Positions 1 to 7,936 of a DNA stretch of 43,417 nt are shown here, in pieces. The stretch covers positions 1-43,417 of the forward strand of contig JBBEBQ010000004.1 of the NCBI GenBank assembly GCA_040882285.1, read 5' to 3'. Below the pieces are notes generated by a model. It did not search any database. It was not told the origin of the DNA and worked only from the letters and a program-made list of their open reading frames with translations. The translations under genes were made by a program, and so were the position numbers. Position 1 is the first letter of the stretch. Each line of letters begins with the position of its first letter. This stretch comes from Gemmatimonadaceae bacterium (GTDB lineage: Bacteria; Gemmatimonadota; Gemmatimonadetes; Gemmatimonadales; Gemmatimonadaceae).

Positions 1-52
<52 letters not shown>

Positions 53-77
53 CCCGGCGTTCGCCCTCACGCTAGCC

Positions 78-107
78 GCAAAGGAAACGGCCGCCTTTCG
101 GCGGCCG
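78..107 (-). terminator. Intrinsic terminator of the PDZ protein gene
   Basis: An eight-base perfect stem (CGGCCGCC at 88-95, GGCGGCCG at 100-107) encloses a TTTC loop. Read on the minus strand it is followed by a T-rich stretch (TTTCCTTT). It lies just downstream of the minus-strand gene ending at 158. Confidence 0.6.
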
Positions 108-114
108 AGTCATT

Positions 115-153
115 GGGGCGCGGGGCGCGGGGCGCAGGGCGCAGAACGCAGCG
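115..153. repeat. Half of a family-C palindrome (GCGCAGGGCGCAG type)
   Basis: This G-rich tract of GGGGCGC, GCAGGGCGCAG and AACGCAGCG units matches the right-hand arms of the family-C palindromes at 13,718-13,749 and 18,821-18,847. No complementary left arm is seen; it may be lost in the artefactual start of the window. Confidence 0.4.
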
Positions 154-157
154 CCGT

Positions 158-922
158 TCAGATGGTGAAACGACGCACCCCGGGGCGAGTCGGAGTGACA
201 CGCGGCAGCGAAAGCACGCCCGGAGTGACGCTTGGAGTCGCGGCCGGCGCTGAGAGGCGGAGCGGCGTGGGGCGCACTTCGATGCGGCGCACCTCCGACG
301 GACGCAGCTCCAGGCGGCGGATGTTCGGGCTCTGCATTCGGAACGCCTCCACCGCCGGAGCAAGTCTGATCGTGCCGGGAGTTCCGGGATGGAACATGCC
401 GCCGAAGCGCCGATTCTTGAACACGTCGGCGTATCTCGCGGTGGTGACCTGCACGTCGCGGTAGCCGCTGCCGGTCCACACGCGCAGGGTGACGGTGCCG
501 CCCGCAGTGAGGTCGCGCATCACCCGCATGAGGCGATGCTGGCCGACGCTGCTGAGGTACGGGTCGCCCGCGTCGGCCGCGCTCGCGCGGACGTCCACGT
601 TGTTGATGAACGCGATCCGGTGCCCCTCATAGATGCCGGCGCGCTCCGCGGGACCGTCCTCGGCGACGCCGTCCACGAACACGCCCAGCGTGTCGCGCTT
701 GGTCGGCGATCCGCCGAGCATCAGTCCGAGGGTCGCGCGGTTGAGCATGGCGCTGTCCGCCACCATGACGCGCTCGATCACGCGATCCCGCAGCTCGGTC
801 GCGGCCTCTTCGGCCCGCCGCGCGTCGCGCTCGACCGTCCGGGACCGGCTCTCGCCCGTCGCCTGGGCGTCCACCGTACCGCCGACCAAGCAAGCCGAGG
901 CGAGCAAAACTAGTGTACGCAT
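158..922 (-). CDS. Secreted PDZ-domain protein
   Basis: The 254-residue product begins with a signal peptide (MRTLVLLASAC...), with either a lipobox-like LASAC or a signal peptidase I site after VDAQA. Residues about 65-160 form a PDZ domain: the LGLMLGG start, the GVFVDGVAEDGPAERAGI core loop and the GHRIAFINNVDV strand are typical. No trypsin-like protease domain is present, so this is a stand-alone PDZ protein, probably periplasmic or outer-membrane associated and binding protein C-termini. The last 90 residues are rich in Arg, Pro and Thr and look unstructured. Partner unknown. The gene lies downstream of leuS on the same strand, separated by palindrome A1. Confidence 0.75.
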   Translation of the reverse strand: MRTLVLLASACLVGGTVDAQATGESRSRTVERDARRAEEAATELRDRVIERVMVADSAMLNRATLGLMLGGSPTKRDTLGVFVDGVAEDGPAERAGIYEGHRIAFINNVDVRASAADAGDPYLSSVGQHRLMRVMRDLTAGGTVTLRVWTGSGYRDVQVTTARYADVFKNRRFGGMFHPGTPGTIRLAPAVEAFRMQSPNIRRLELRPSEVRRIEVRPTPLRLSAPAATPSVTPGVLSLPRVTPTRPGVRRFTI

Positions 923-991
923 GATTCTCCAATCCGAAATGGGTTCACTCTATACGTCACGCGCCTTTTCGGGATGGTTTCCGGTCCCTGC

Positions 992-1128
992 CTCCGGGGC
1001 CGCCGTGTGGGCGGGGGTCGCCCGTAGGCGGCGTCTTAGCTCGCACAAACGGGATCCTCGAACTCCACCGTTTCCCCGAGCGAGCGTAGCCGCCGAGGGC
1101 GACCCCCGCCCGCACCGCGACCCCGGAG
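992..1128. repeat. Family-A intergenic palindrome, copy A1
   Basis: Left arm 992-1044 and right arm 1078-1128 are largely complementary (CTCCGGGG with CCCCGGAG at the ends, then GGGCGGGGGTCGCCC with GGGCGACCCCCGCCC). The inner parts carry the family core GTCTTAGCTCGC and GCGAGCGTAGC. Unlike copies A2-A4 the apical loop is long, about 33 nt. It lies between leuS and the PDZ gene, both minus strand. Confidence 0.7.
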
Positions 1129-1155
1129 CCACCGACTCAGGCTAACCGCAACCGG

Positions 1156-3627
1156 TTAGACGACGATGTTGAGCAGGCGGCCGGGGACGAAGACGACCTT
1201 CTTTGGAGTGCCGGTTACGAACTTCGCGACGCTTGGCTCGGCGAGGGCGAGCTGCAGGGCAGCCTGCTGTTCGATGCTCGGCGTGACCTGGAGAGTGCCT
1301 CGGAGCTTGCCGTTCACCTGCACCGCTAGCTCGATGGTCTCCTCGGCCGCCAGCGCGGGATCGTAGCCCGGCCAGCCGGAGTCGAACACGCTCTCGGTGT
1401 GGCCCAGCTGCTCCCACAGCTCCTCGGCGACGTGCGGGGCGAATGGGGAGATCAGTTGCACGACGGGCTCGACCTCGGCGCGGTGCGGCGTGCGCTCGCC
1501 GCGGCGGAGCACGTTCATGTACTCCATCAGCGCGGCGATCGCGGTGTTGTAGCTCAAGCGGGGAATGTCCTCGCCGACCTTGCGGATGGTCTGGTGCAGC
1601 TTGCGCAGCACGAGCGGATCGGTGTCGCCGTCGGTCGCGCTCGCGCGCACGGATGACCAGAGCCGCTCGATGAAGCGCCGCACGCCGGAGATTCCCTGGT
1701 CCCGGAAATCGCCGCCTTCCTCGAACGGCCCGAGGAACATGAGATAGGTGCGGAACGTGTCCGCGCCCCACTGCTCGATGTACGCGTCCGGGATTACGAC
1801 GTTGCCGCGGCTCTTGGACATCTTCGCGCCCTCGCGCACGATCATCCCGTGCGCGCGGAACCGGGTGAACGGCTCCTCGAACTCGAAGTGCCCGCCGTCG
1901 CACAGCACCATCGTGATGAAGCGGGAGTACAGCAGGTGCAGCACCGCGTGCTCGTTCCCGCCGATGTAGGAGTTGACCGGCAGCCACTTCTTCGTCATCC
2001 CGGGCTCGAAGGGCTGGTCGTCCACGCCGACGCTCGGGTAGCGCAGGAAATACCACGAGCTGTCGAGAAAGGTGTCCGACACGTCGGTCTCGCGCCGCGC
2101 CTGGCCGCCGCACCTGGGACACGCCACGCGGTACCACTCCTCGTGCCGCGCGAGCGGCGAGATCCCGCTGTCGTCGGGCTTGAAGTCCTTCACGAACGGC
2201 AGCAGCGCCGGCAGATCATCCTCCGGCACCGGCACCGTGCCGCAGGCGTCGCAATAGATGATCGGGATCGGCGGGCCCCAGTACCGCTGCCGTGAGATGC
2301 ACCAGTCGTGCAGCCGGTAGATGTTCACCGCGCGCCCGTGCCCGTTCGCCTCGAGCATCGCGGTGATCCGCTGCTTCCCTTCGGCGACGGGGAGCGCGTC
2401 GAACTCGCCGGAGTTCACCAGCACCGCGTCGGCGTCGTCCACGTACGCGGCGTCGAGCGGCGTGGACGCGTCCTGCCCTTCGCCCGCGACGACGCGCACG
2501 ATCGGTAGCTCGTACTTCGTCGCGAACTCGAAGTCGCGCTCGTCGTGCCCGGGGACGCCCATGATCGCGCCGGTGCCGTACTCCATCAGCACGTAATCGG
2601 CGATCCAGATCGGGACCGGCTGCCCGGTCGCGGGGTTGATCGCGTACGAGCCCGTGAACACGCCGGTCTTCTCGCGGCTCGTCTTGCGCGACACGAGATC
2701 CTGCTTGGCTGCGAGCTCGCGGTACTCGCGCACCGAGTCGAACTCCTCGCGCGTCGTGACGACGTCCACCAGCAGGTGCTCGGGCGCGAGCACCAGGTAC
2801 GTCGCACCGAAGATCGTGTCCGGGCGGGTGGTGAAGACTTTCACCGACAGCGGCGCGTCCGCGTCGATGTCCAGAGCGAACTCCACTTCCGCGCCGGTAG
2901 ACTTGCCGATCCAGTTCCGCTGCGCGGTGCGCGTGCTGTCCGACCAGTCCAGCGTGTCGAGGTTCGCCAGCAGCCGCGGCGCGTAGTCGCTGATCTTGAA
3001 GAACCACTGCTCGAGCTGCCGCTGCTCCACCATCGCGCCGCACCGCTCGCACGCGCCCGCGATCACCTGCTCGTTGGCGAGCACGGTCTTGTCGTTGGGG
3101 CACCAGTTAACCGCGGCGGACTTCTTGTACGCCAGCCCCTGCTTGAGCAGCTGCAGGAAGACCCACTGCGTCCACTTGTAGTACTCGGGATCGGTCGTCG
3201 AGAGCGTGTAGCGCCAATCCACCATCAGTCCCGCGCGCTCGAGCTGCCGCCGGAAATTCCTGATGTTGTTCGGGATCAGCTCGCTCGGGTGCTCGCCGAC
3301 CTTGAGCGCGTAGTTCTCGGAGTGAATCCCGAACGCGTCGTAGCCGAGCGGCTCGAACACGTCGAATCCCTGCAGCCGCTGGAACCGCGCGTAGATGTCG
3401 TTGCCCGTGAACGCGAACAGATTCCCGACGTGCAGCCCTTCGGCCGACGGGTACGGGAACATCATCAGCGCGTAAAACGGCTTCTTGGCGCCGGCGAGGT
3501 CGGTGTGGTTGGTCCCGCTGACCAGCCACCGCTCCTGCCACTTCGATTCGACAAACGTCGGATCATAGAAATCCGACCGGTCGACCGGCTCCTGCGGGAT
3601 CTTGCCCATAGTCTTGTAAGTTATCAT
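1156..3627 (-). CDS. leuS: Leucyl-tRNA synthetase
   Basis: A class I aminoacyl-tRNA synthetase that charges tRNA-Leu in the cytoplasm. The 823-residue product has the HIGH-type motif as HVGN at residues 66-69, Cys pairs of the zinc domain (CPNDK, CERCG and later CDACG, CPRCGG), the CP1 editing insert at about 225-410, the conserved DSSWYFLRYP segment and KMSKS near residue 602. The C-terminal anticodon-binding and extension regions are present, so it is full length. I place the start at the ATG at 3627; another at 3609 (MGKIPQ) is nearly as good because neither has a strong Shine-Dalgarno site. The open frame continues to 3861 but that part runs through palindrome A2 and is not protein-like. 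Confidence 0.97.
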   Translation of the reverse strand: MITYKTMGKIPQEPVDRSDFYDPTFVESKWQERWLVSGTNHTDLAGAKKPFYALMMFPYPSAEGLHVGNLFAFTGNDIYARFQRLQGFDVFEPLGYDAFGIHSENYALKVGEHPSELIPNNIRNFRRQLERAGLMVDWRYTLSTTDPEYYKWTQWVFLQLLKQGLAYKKSAAVNWCPNDKTVLANEQVIAGACERCGAMVEQRQLEQWFFKISDYAPRLLANLDTLDWSDSTRTAQRNWIGKSTGAEVEFALDIDADAPLSVKVFTTRPDTIFGATYLVLAPEHLLVDVVTTREEFDSVREYRELAAKQDLVSRKTSREKTGVFTGSYAINPATGQPVPIWIADYVLMEYGTGAIMGVPGHDERDFEFATKYELPIVRVVAGEGQDASTPLDAAYVDDADAVLVNSGEFDALPVAEGKQRITAMLEANGHGRAVNIYRLHDWCISRQRYWGPPIPIIYCDACGTVPVPEDDLPALLPFVKDFKPDDSGISPLARHEEWYRVACPRCGGQARRETDVSDTFLDSSWYFLRYPSVGVDDQPFEPGMTKKWLPVNSYIGGNEHAVLHLLYSRFITMVLCDGGHFEFEEPFTRFRAHGMIVREGAKMSKSRGNVVIPDAYIEQWGADTFRTYLMFLGPFEEGGDFRDQGISGVRRFIERLWSSVRASATDGDTDPLVLRKLHQTIRKVGEDIPRLSYNTAIAALMEYMNVLRRGERTPHRAEVEPVVQLISPFAPHVAEELWEQLGHTESVFDSGWPGYDPALAAEETIELAVQVNGKLRGTLQVTPSIEQQAALQLALAEPSVAKFVTGTPKKVVFVPGRLLNIVV

Positions 3628-3640
3628 GGGACGGGACAGT

Positions 3641-3770
3641 TTCGCGCCGGCGGAGCGGGCCGAGTATCCTCTTCGCGCGGGCGGAGCGGGCCAAGTATCC
3701 CGTCGCGCGCTACGCGAGCAAACTACGCTCGCTAAGACGCGCGCTGTGGGGACACTTGGCCCGCTCCGCC
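3641..3770. repeat. Family-A palindrome A2 with a tandemly duplicated left arm
   Basis: GGCGGAGCGGGCCAAGT (3680-3696) is a perfect 17-bp inverted match to 3754-3770. Between them lies the core GCGCGC-TAC-GCGAGC-AAACTAC-GCTCGC-TAAGAC-GCGCGC. The left arm is preceded by a near-identical direct copy (3641-3669, then 3672-3700, period 31). The element lies between leuS and the isoaspartyl peptidase gene, which are transcribed divergently, so it cannot simply be a terminator of a flanking gene. Confidence 0.8.
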
Positions 3771-3889
3771 CCAGGCATCCCCCCGCCTTCACGTCCTGAC
3801 ACACACCGCGCAAACGGGTAACGCACACCGCGCTCCGCCTTTCCCACTCCCGCGCTATCATTCGCGTGTACCCTCAGGAGCCCATCGTC

Positions 3890-4921
3890 ATGCGCCGAAT
3901 CGCCGTACTTCTTCTCGCCGCCTCCGCGTGCGCGCCCATCGCACCGCGCAACGCCCCCGCCCCGATCGATGAGGAGCACCCCCGCCTCGAATGGGGCATG
4001 GTCCTCCACGGCGGCGCGGGCGTAACGCGGACGAGCTATACCGCCGCCGAGCTGCCGCTGATGCAGGCGACTTTCCAGGCAGCGCTGCGAGCCGGGCACG
4101 CGATCCTCGAGCGCGGCGGCTCCAGCCTCGACGCGGTCGAGGCCGCGGTGCGGATCCTGGAGGACGACTCGCTGTTCAACGCCGGCAGGGGCGCGGTGTT
4201 CACCAACGACAGCATCAACGAGCTCGACGCGGCGATCATGGAGGGGCACACGTACCGCGCCGGCGCGGTCGCGGGGTTGCACCGCGTGAAGAACCCCATC
4301 ACTCTCGCGCGCGCCGTGATGGAGCGCTCCAAGCACGTGATGATGATCGGCGACGGTGCCGAGCGATTCGCCGCCGAGCACGGGATCGAGCTGGTGGATC
4401 CGAGCTGGTTCCGCACCGGGCGGCGCATGCGCTCGCTGCGGCAGGCGATCGAGAGGGAGCGGCGCGCCGCCAACCCCGGCGGCTCCGCGGTCGTCCCCGA
4501 TCCGACTCTCCGCTTTGGCACGGTCGGCGCGGTCGCGCTCGACAAGCAGGGTCGTCTCGCCGCCGCCACCACCACCGGCGGCATGACCAACAAGCGCTAC
4601 GGCCGCGTGGGCGACGTGCCGATCATCGGCGCGGGCACGTACGCGAGTCCCACCTGCGCGGTATCCGCGACGGGTGACGGCGAGTACTTCATCCGCTGGT
4701 CGATCGCGCACTCGATCTGCGCGCGCACCGAGCTGGCCGGCATGTCGCTCGCCTCCGCCGCCGACACCGTCATCATGCACATCCTGGAAGCAACCGGCGG
4801 CGAAGGCGGCGTCATCTCCCTCGACTCCCGCGGCCACGTTGCCATGCCGTTCAATGCCGAGGGCATGACTCGCGGTTACGTCGGGCCTGATGGTCGCACT
4901 TGGATGAAAATGTTCAGATGA
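3890..4921 (+). CDS. Isoaspartyl peptidase / plant-type L-asparaginase (Ntn hydrolase), lipoprotein
   Basis: The 343-residue precursor of the EcAIII/ASRGL1 family hydrolyses isoaspartyl dipeptides and L-asparagine and matures by self-cleavage. The N-terminal HGGAG motif and the nucleophile region FGTVGAVALD are clear; the catalytic Thr is about residue 211, followed by ATTTGGMTNK and GRVGDVPIIGAGTYA, which hold the glycine and substrate-binding residues. A lipoprotein-type signal (MRRIAVLLLAASAC, Cys14) suggests export and lipidation, unusual for a family that is mostly cytoplasmic. The ATG at 3890 is chosen because AGGAG lies 9 bases upstream; a GTG at 3866 lacks such a site. It converges with the glycosylasparaginase gene across palindrome A3. 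Confidence 0.9.
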   Translation: MRRIAVLLLAASACAPIAPRNAPAPIDEEHPRLEWGMVLHGGAGVTRTSYTAAELPLMQATFQAALRAGHAILERGGSSLDAVEAAVRILEDDSLFNAGRGAVFTNDSINELDAAIMEGHTYRAGAVAGLHRVKNPITLARAVMERSKHVMMIGDGAERFAAEHGIELVDPSWFRTGRRMRSLRQAIERERRAANPGGSAVVPDPTLRFGTVGAVALDKQGRLAAATTTGGMTNKRYGRVGDVPIIGAGTYASPTCAVSATGDGEYFIRWSIAHSICARTELAGMSLASAADTVIMHILEATGGEGGVISLDSRGHVAMPFNAEGMTRGYVGPDGRTWMKMFR

Positions 4922-4933
4922 GCATCCTCCCTC

Positions 4934-5026
4934 GTGCTGCACGGTGACATGTCCCGCTACGGCCGCTACGCGCGCAAACTACGCGCGCTAAGACGCGGCC
5001 TACGGGGACATGTCGCCGCGCAGCAC
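4934..5026. repeat. Family-A intergenic palindrome, copy A3
   Basis: GTGCTGC (4934-4940) pairs with GCAGCAC (5020-5026), then GACATGTCCC with GGGGACATGTC, then GGCCGC with GCGGCC, around the core CTACGCGCGCAAACTACGCG and CGCTAAGACGC. It lies between two convergent genes and could terminate both. Confidence 0.8.
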
Positions 5027-5169
5027 CGGCTTGCATTCGTACCGCTCGCCGGCTCACCGCGGAACGGCGGGGAGATTTGTTCGTACTTACGGCGGCCCAT
5101 CTGCAAGCGCGCGAGGTCAGCGCTAAGGTGCAGTTGCTAGCCGGGTGCGAGTTGGCCGTCCCCGAAGGG

Positions 5170-6270
5170 CTAGCGAGCCTGGTTCACGCAGGCCGGACGA
5201 GCCGTGCGCGGTCGTTCCTCGCGCGGATACAGGTACGCGGATTCCACGCGGCGCGCGCCGGTGGCGTCGGCTACGGCGAAGCGGGAGCCGGAGTAGATCG
5301 AAGCGGAGCCGAACCGCCCGTCCTTGCTGACCGCGTAGAAGTCCACGTCGAAGCGCGGGCGGTCGCGCTCGTCGAGCAGGCGCGCCTCCGTCATCGCGAC
5401 GATCCGCTCGAGCGTCTTGAGGCAGGCCTGCTCCGGCGCCATGCCCTGGCGCATGTGCTCCACGGTGAGGAACGACGCGCAGGCCTTGATCACGGCCTCG
5501 CCCCGACCCGTCGTCCCCGCGCCGCCCACGAGGTTGTCGCAGTACTGCCCCGCCCCGATGATCGGGCTGTCGCCCACGCGCCCGGGAATCTTCCAGGACA
5601 GCCCGCTCGTCGTCGTGACCGTCGACACGTCGCCCGCCGCGTTCAGCGCGATCATGTTGATCGTGCCCGTGTGGAACTTGATGACCACCGGATCAGTGTG
5701 ATCCAGCCAGTTGTCGCCGCTGCTGAGGCACGCGCGCCAGCGGAGCCAGTCCTGCCTGCTCTCCTCGGTGAGGAGGTTCTGCTCCGTGAATCCCATCTGC
5801 AGCGCGAACTTCTTCGCGCCCGCGCCGACGAGCATGACGTGGTCCGTGTAATCCATCACCGCTTTCGCCACCAGCGACGGCGTCGCGATGTCCTCGATGC
5901 ACGCGACCGCGCCCGCCCGCTTCGTGGGCCCGTGCATGCACGACGCGTCCAGCTGCACCACTCCATCCGCGTTCGGCAGTCCGCCGAGCCCCACCGACTG
6001 ATCCTCCGGATCGAGCTCCTGGATGTTCACGCCCGCTATCGCAGCATCGAGCGTGTCCGCATTCTCGCGCGTCAGCATCTCGTACGCGCGCGCGACCCCG
6101 CGCAGCCCGTTGCTGGACGCCACGACCACCGGCCGAGTGGCGGCCGGCGCGCGCGCGCCAACGCTTCGATCAACGACTTCGACCAAGCCAGCGGCAGCCT
6201 TGCCCGAAACAACGGCCGTTGCGGCCGCCGCCGCGCCCGCGCCGAGGAAATCACGTCTGCTGAGGGTCAT
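5170..6270 (-). CDS. N4-(beta-N-acetylglucosaminyl)-L-asparaginase (glycosylasparaginase), Tat-exported
   Basis: This Ntn hydrolase splits the GlcNAc-Asn bond of N-glycan stubs, giving aspartate and aminoglycan. The 366-residue precursor starts with a twin-arginine signal (SRRDFLGAGAAAAATA). Family marks are DAAIAGVNIQELDPED, GLGGLPNADGVVQLDA and the autocleavage site HTGTINMIAL with nucleophile Thr about residue 193, then GRVGDSPIIGAGQYCDN. The start at 6270 is preceded by AGGA at good spacing; 12 further in-frame codons upstream are ignored. It is convergent with the isoaspartyl peptidase and divergent from aspartase, so three aspartate-yielding or aspartate-consuming enzymes are neighbours. 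Confidence 0.92.
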   Translation of the reverse strand: MTLSRRDFLGAGAAAAATAVVSGKAAAGLVEVVDRSVGARAPAATRPVVVASSNGLRGVARAYEMLTRENADTLDAAIAGVNIQELDPEDQSVGLGGLPNADGVVQLDASCMHGPTKRAGAVACIEDIATPSLVAKAVMDYTDHVMLVGAGAKKFALQMGFTEQNLLTEESRQDWLRWRACLSSGDNWLDHTDPVVIKFHTGTINMIALNAAGDVSTVTTTSGLSWKIPGRVGDSPIIGAGQYCDNLVGGAGTTGRGEAVIKACASFLTVEHMRQGMAPEQACLKTLERIVAMTEARLLDERDRPRFDVDFYAVSKDGRFGSASIYSGSRFAVADATGARRVESAYLYPREERPRTARPACVNQAR

Positions 6271-6316
6271 GGAACGTCCTGTGAGAGAAAGCTGTCTCTG
6301 CTCCAATGCGGTAAAA

Positions 6317-6414
6317 GTGGCTCGCGCACGGGGCCTGCCCCCATAGCGCGCGTCTTAGCTCGCGTAGTTTGCGAGCGTAGCGCGCGAAGGGGGCAGACCC
6401 CGCGCGTGAGCCAC
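6317..6414. repeat. Family-A intergenic palindrome, copy A4
   Basis: GTGGCTC (6317-6323) pairs with GAGCCAC (6408-6414). Inside these, CTGCCCCC pairs with GGGGGCAG and GCGCGC with GCGCGC, around the core GTCTTAGCTCGC-GTAGTTT-GCGAGCGTAG. It lies in the divergent interval between glycosylasparaginase and aspartase, only about 45 bp from each start. Confidence 0.8.
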
Positions 6415-6461
6415 ACTCTATAACTGGAGCAAAGTACGAGCAATAACTACCTTCCCGCCAC

Positions 6462-7880
6462 GTGACCACTCCTCCAGACTCAGCCACGCGGCGCGAGCAC
6501 GACCTGCTCGGCGAGCGCGACGTCCCCGCGCACGCCCTGTACGGCGTCCAGACGCTGCGCGCCGTGGAGAACTTCCCGATCACCGGCGTGCAGCTGTGGG
6601 AGTTCCCCACGCTCGTGGCAGCGATGGCCGCCGTGAAGGAAGCGGCCGCGCTCGCCAACCGCGACCTCGGCCTGCTCGAGCCCGGGATCGCCGGCGCGAT
6701 CGTCGACGCCGCCCGGGAGATTCGCGCCGGCGCGCACCACGAGCACTTCGTCGTGGACATGTTCCAAGGCGGCGCCGGCACGTCCACCAACATGAACGCC
6801 AACGAGGTCATCGCCAACCGCGCGCTCGAGATCCTCGGCCACCGAAGGGGCGATTACCAGGCCATCCACCCCAACACCCACGTCAACCTCAGCCAGTCCA
6901 CCAACGACGTCTATCCGACCGCGGTGAAGGTCGCGCTACACGCGAGCATCACCGGGTTGCAGAGGGCCATGGCCGAGCTCGCCGGCGCGTTTGCGGCGAA
7001 GGGCGTGGAGTTCGCCGACCTGGTCAAGATCGGCCGCACGCAGTTGCAGGACGCCGTGCCGATGACACTCGGCCAGGAGTTCAGCGCCTTCGCGCACACG
7101 ATCCTCGAGGACGTCGACCGGCTCGGCGAGGCCCAGGCGCTGATCCGCGAGATCAACATGGGCGCCACCGCCATCGGCACCGGCATCAACGCGCCGCCGG
7201 AGTACGCCGAGAGCGTTCGCCGGCATCTCTCGGAGATCACCGGGCTCGAGCTGATCACCGCGCCCGATCTCGTGGAAGCGACCGCGGACACCGGCGCCTT
7301 CGTCCAGCTGTCGGGCGTGCTCAAGCGCTGCGCCGTCAAGCTGTCGAAGATCTGCAACGATCTGCGGCTGCTCTCGTCGGGCCCGCGCGCCGGCTTGGGC
7401 GAGATCGATCTGCCCGCGATGCAGCCCGGCTCGTCCATCATGCCCGGGAAGGTGAACCCGGTGATTCCCGAGGTGATGAACCAGATCTGCTTCGACGTGA
7501 TCGGCGGAGACGTGACCATCACCCTGGCCGCGGAAGCCGGGCAGCTCCAGCTCAACGTGTTCGAGCCCGTGATGGCCTACCGCCTGCTGCACGGGATGCA
7601 GTCGCTCACCAACGGCTGCGTGGTCCTGCGGGAGCGGTGCGTGACCGGCATCAAGGCCAACCCCGCGCGCCTCCGCTGGTTCGTCGAGCACTCGATCGGC
7701 GTAGTTACCGCCCTTGTCCCGGTCCTCGGCTACGACGTCGCCACCCAGATCGCGAAGGAGGCGCTCGACAGCGGACGCGGTGTGTACGAAATCGTGCAGG
7801 CGCGCGGCCTCATGACGCGCGAGGAGCTCGACCGCATCCTGAATCCCGACTCCATGACGGAGCCCCGAAGCCTGGGCTGA
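6462..7880 (+). CDS. aspA: Aspartate ammonia-lyase
   Basis: This cytoplasmic aspartase/fumarase superfamily enzyme converts L-aspartate to fumarate and ammonia. The 472-residue length fits. The N-terminus DLLGERDVPAHALYGVQT and the segment RAVENFPITG are typical of aspartases rather than fumarases. The flexible-loop signature GSSIMPGKVNP at about residues 323-333 carries the catalytic serine, and MNANEVIANRA and NLSQSTNDVYPTA are intact active-site segments. It starts with GTG at 6462. With the two upstream Ntn asparaginases it would channel asparagine and glycan-linked asparagine to the TCA cycle; that coupling is inferred from position. The gene runs in the same direction as the kinase gene 56 bp downstream. 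Confidence 0.93.
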   Translation: MTTPPDSATRREHDLLGERDVPAHALYGVQTLRAVENFPITGVQLWEFPTLVAAMAAVKEAAALANRDLGLLEPGIAGAIVDAAREIRAGAHHEHFVVDMFQGGAGTSTNMNANEVIANRALEILGHRRGDYQAIHPNTHVNLSQSTNDVYPTAVKVALHASITGLQRAMAELAGAFAAKGVEFADLVKIGRTQLQDAVPMTLGQEFSAFAHTILEDVDRLGEAQALIREINMGATAIGTGINAPPEYAESVRRHLSEITGLELITAPDLVEATADTGAFVQLSGVLKRCAVKLSKICNDLRLLSSGPRAGLGEIDLPAMQPGSSIMPGKVNPVIPEVMNQICFDVIGGDVTITLAAEAGQLQLNVFEPVMAYRLLHGMQSLTNGCVVLRERCVTGIKANPARLRWFVEHSIGVVTALVPVLGYDVATQIAKEALDSGRGVYEIVQARGLMTREELDRILNPDSMTEPRSLG

Positions 7881-7936
7881 TTGGCTGATGTGCGCCCGTA
7901 TTCCTACATTGGGGCTCGCTCTGAACCGAGCCGACC

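Noticed and set aside
3628-3861. N-terminal extension of LeuRS by 78 codons
   Set aside because: The extra residues are Arg/Ser/Ala-rich, come from palindrome A2, and LeuRS proteins start near the MGKIP or MITYK position.
5085-5150. GCGCTAAG-containing stretch downstream of palindrome A3
   Set aside because: It shares only a few bases with the family-A core and lacks complementary arms.
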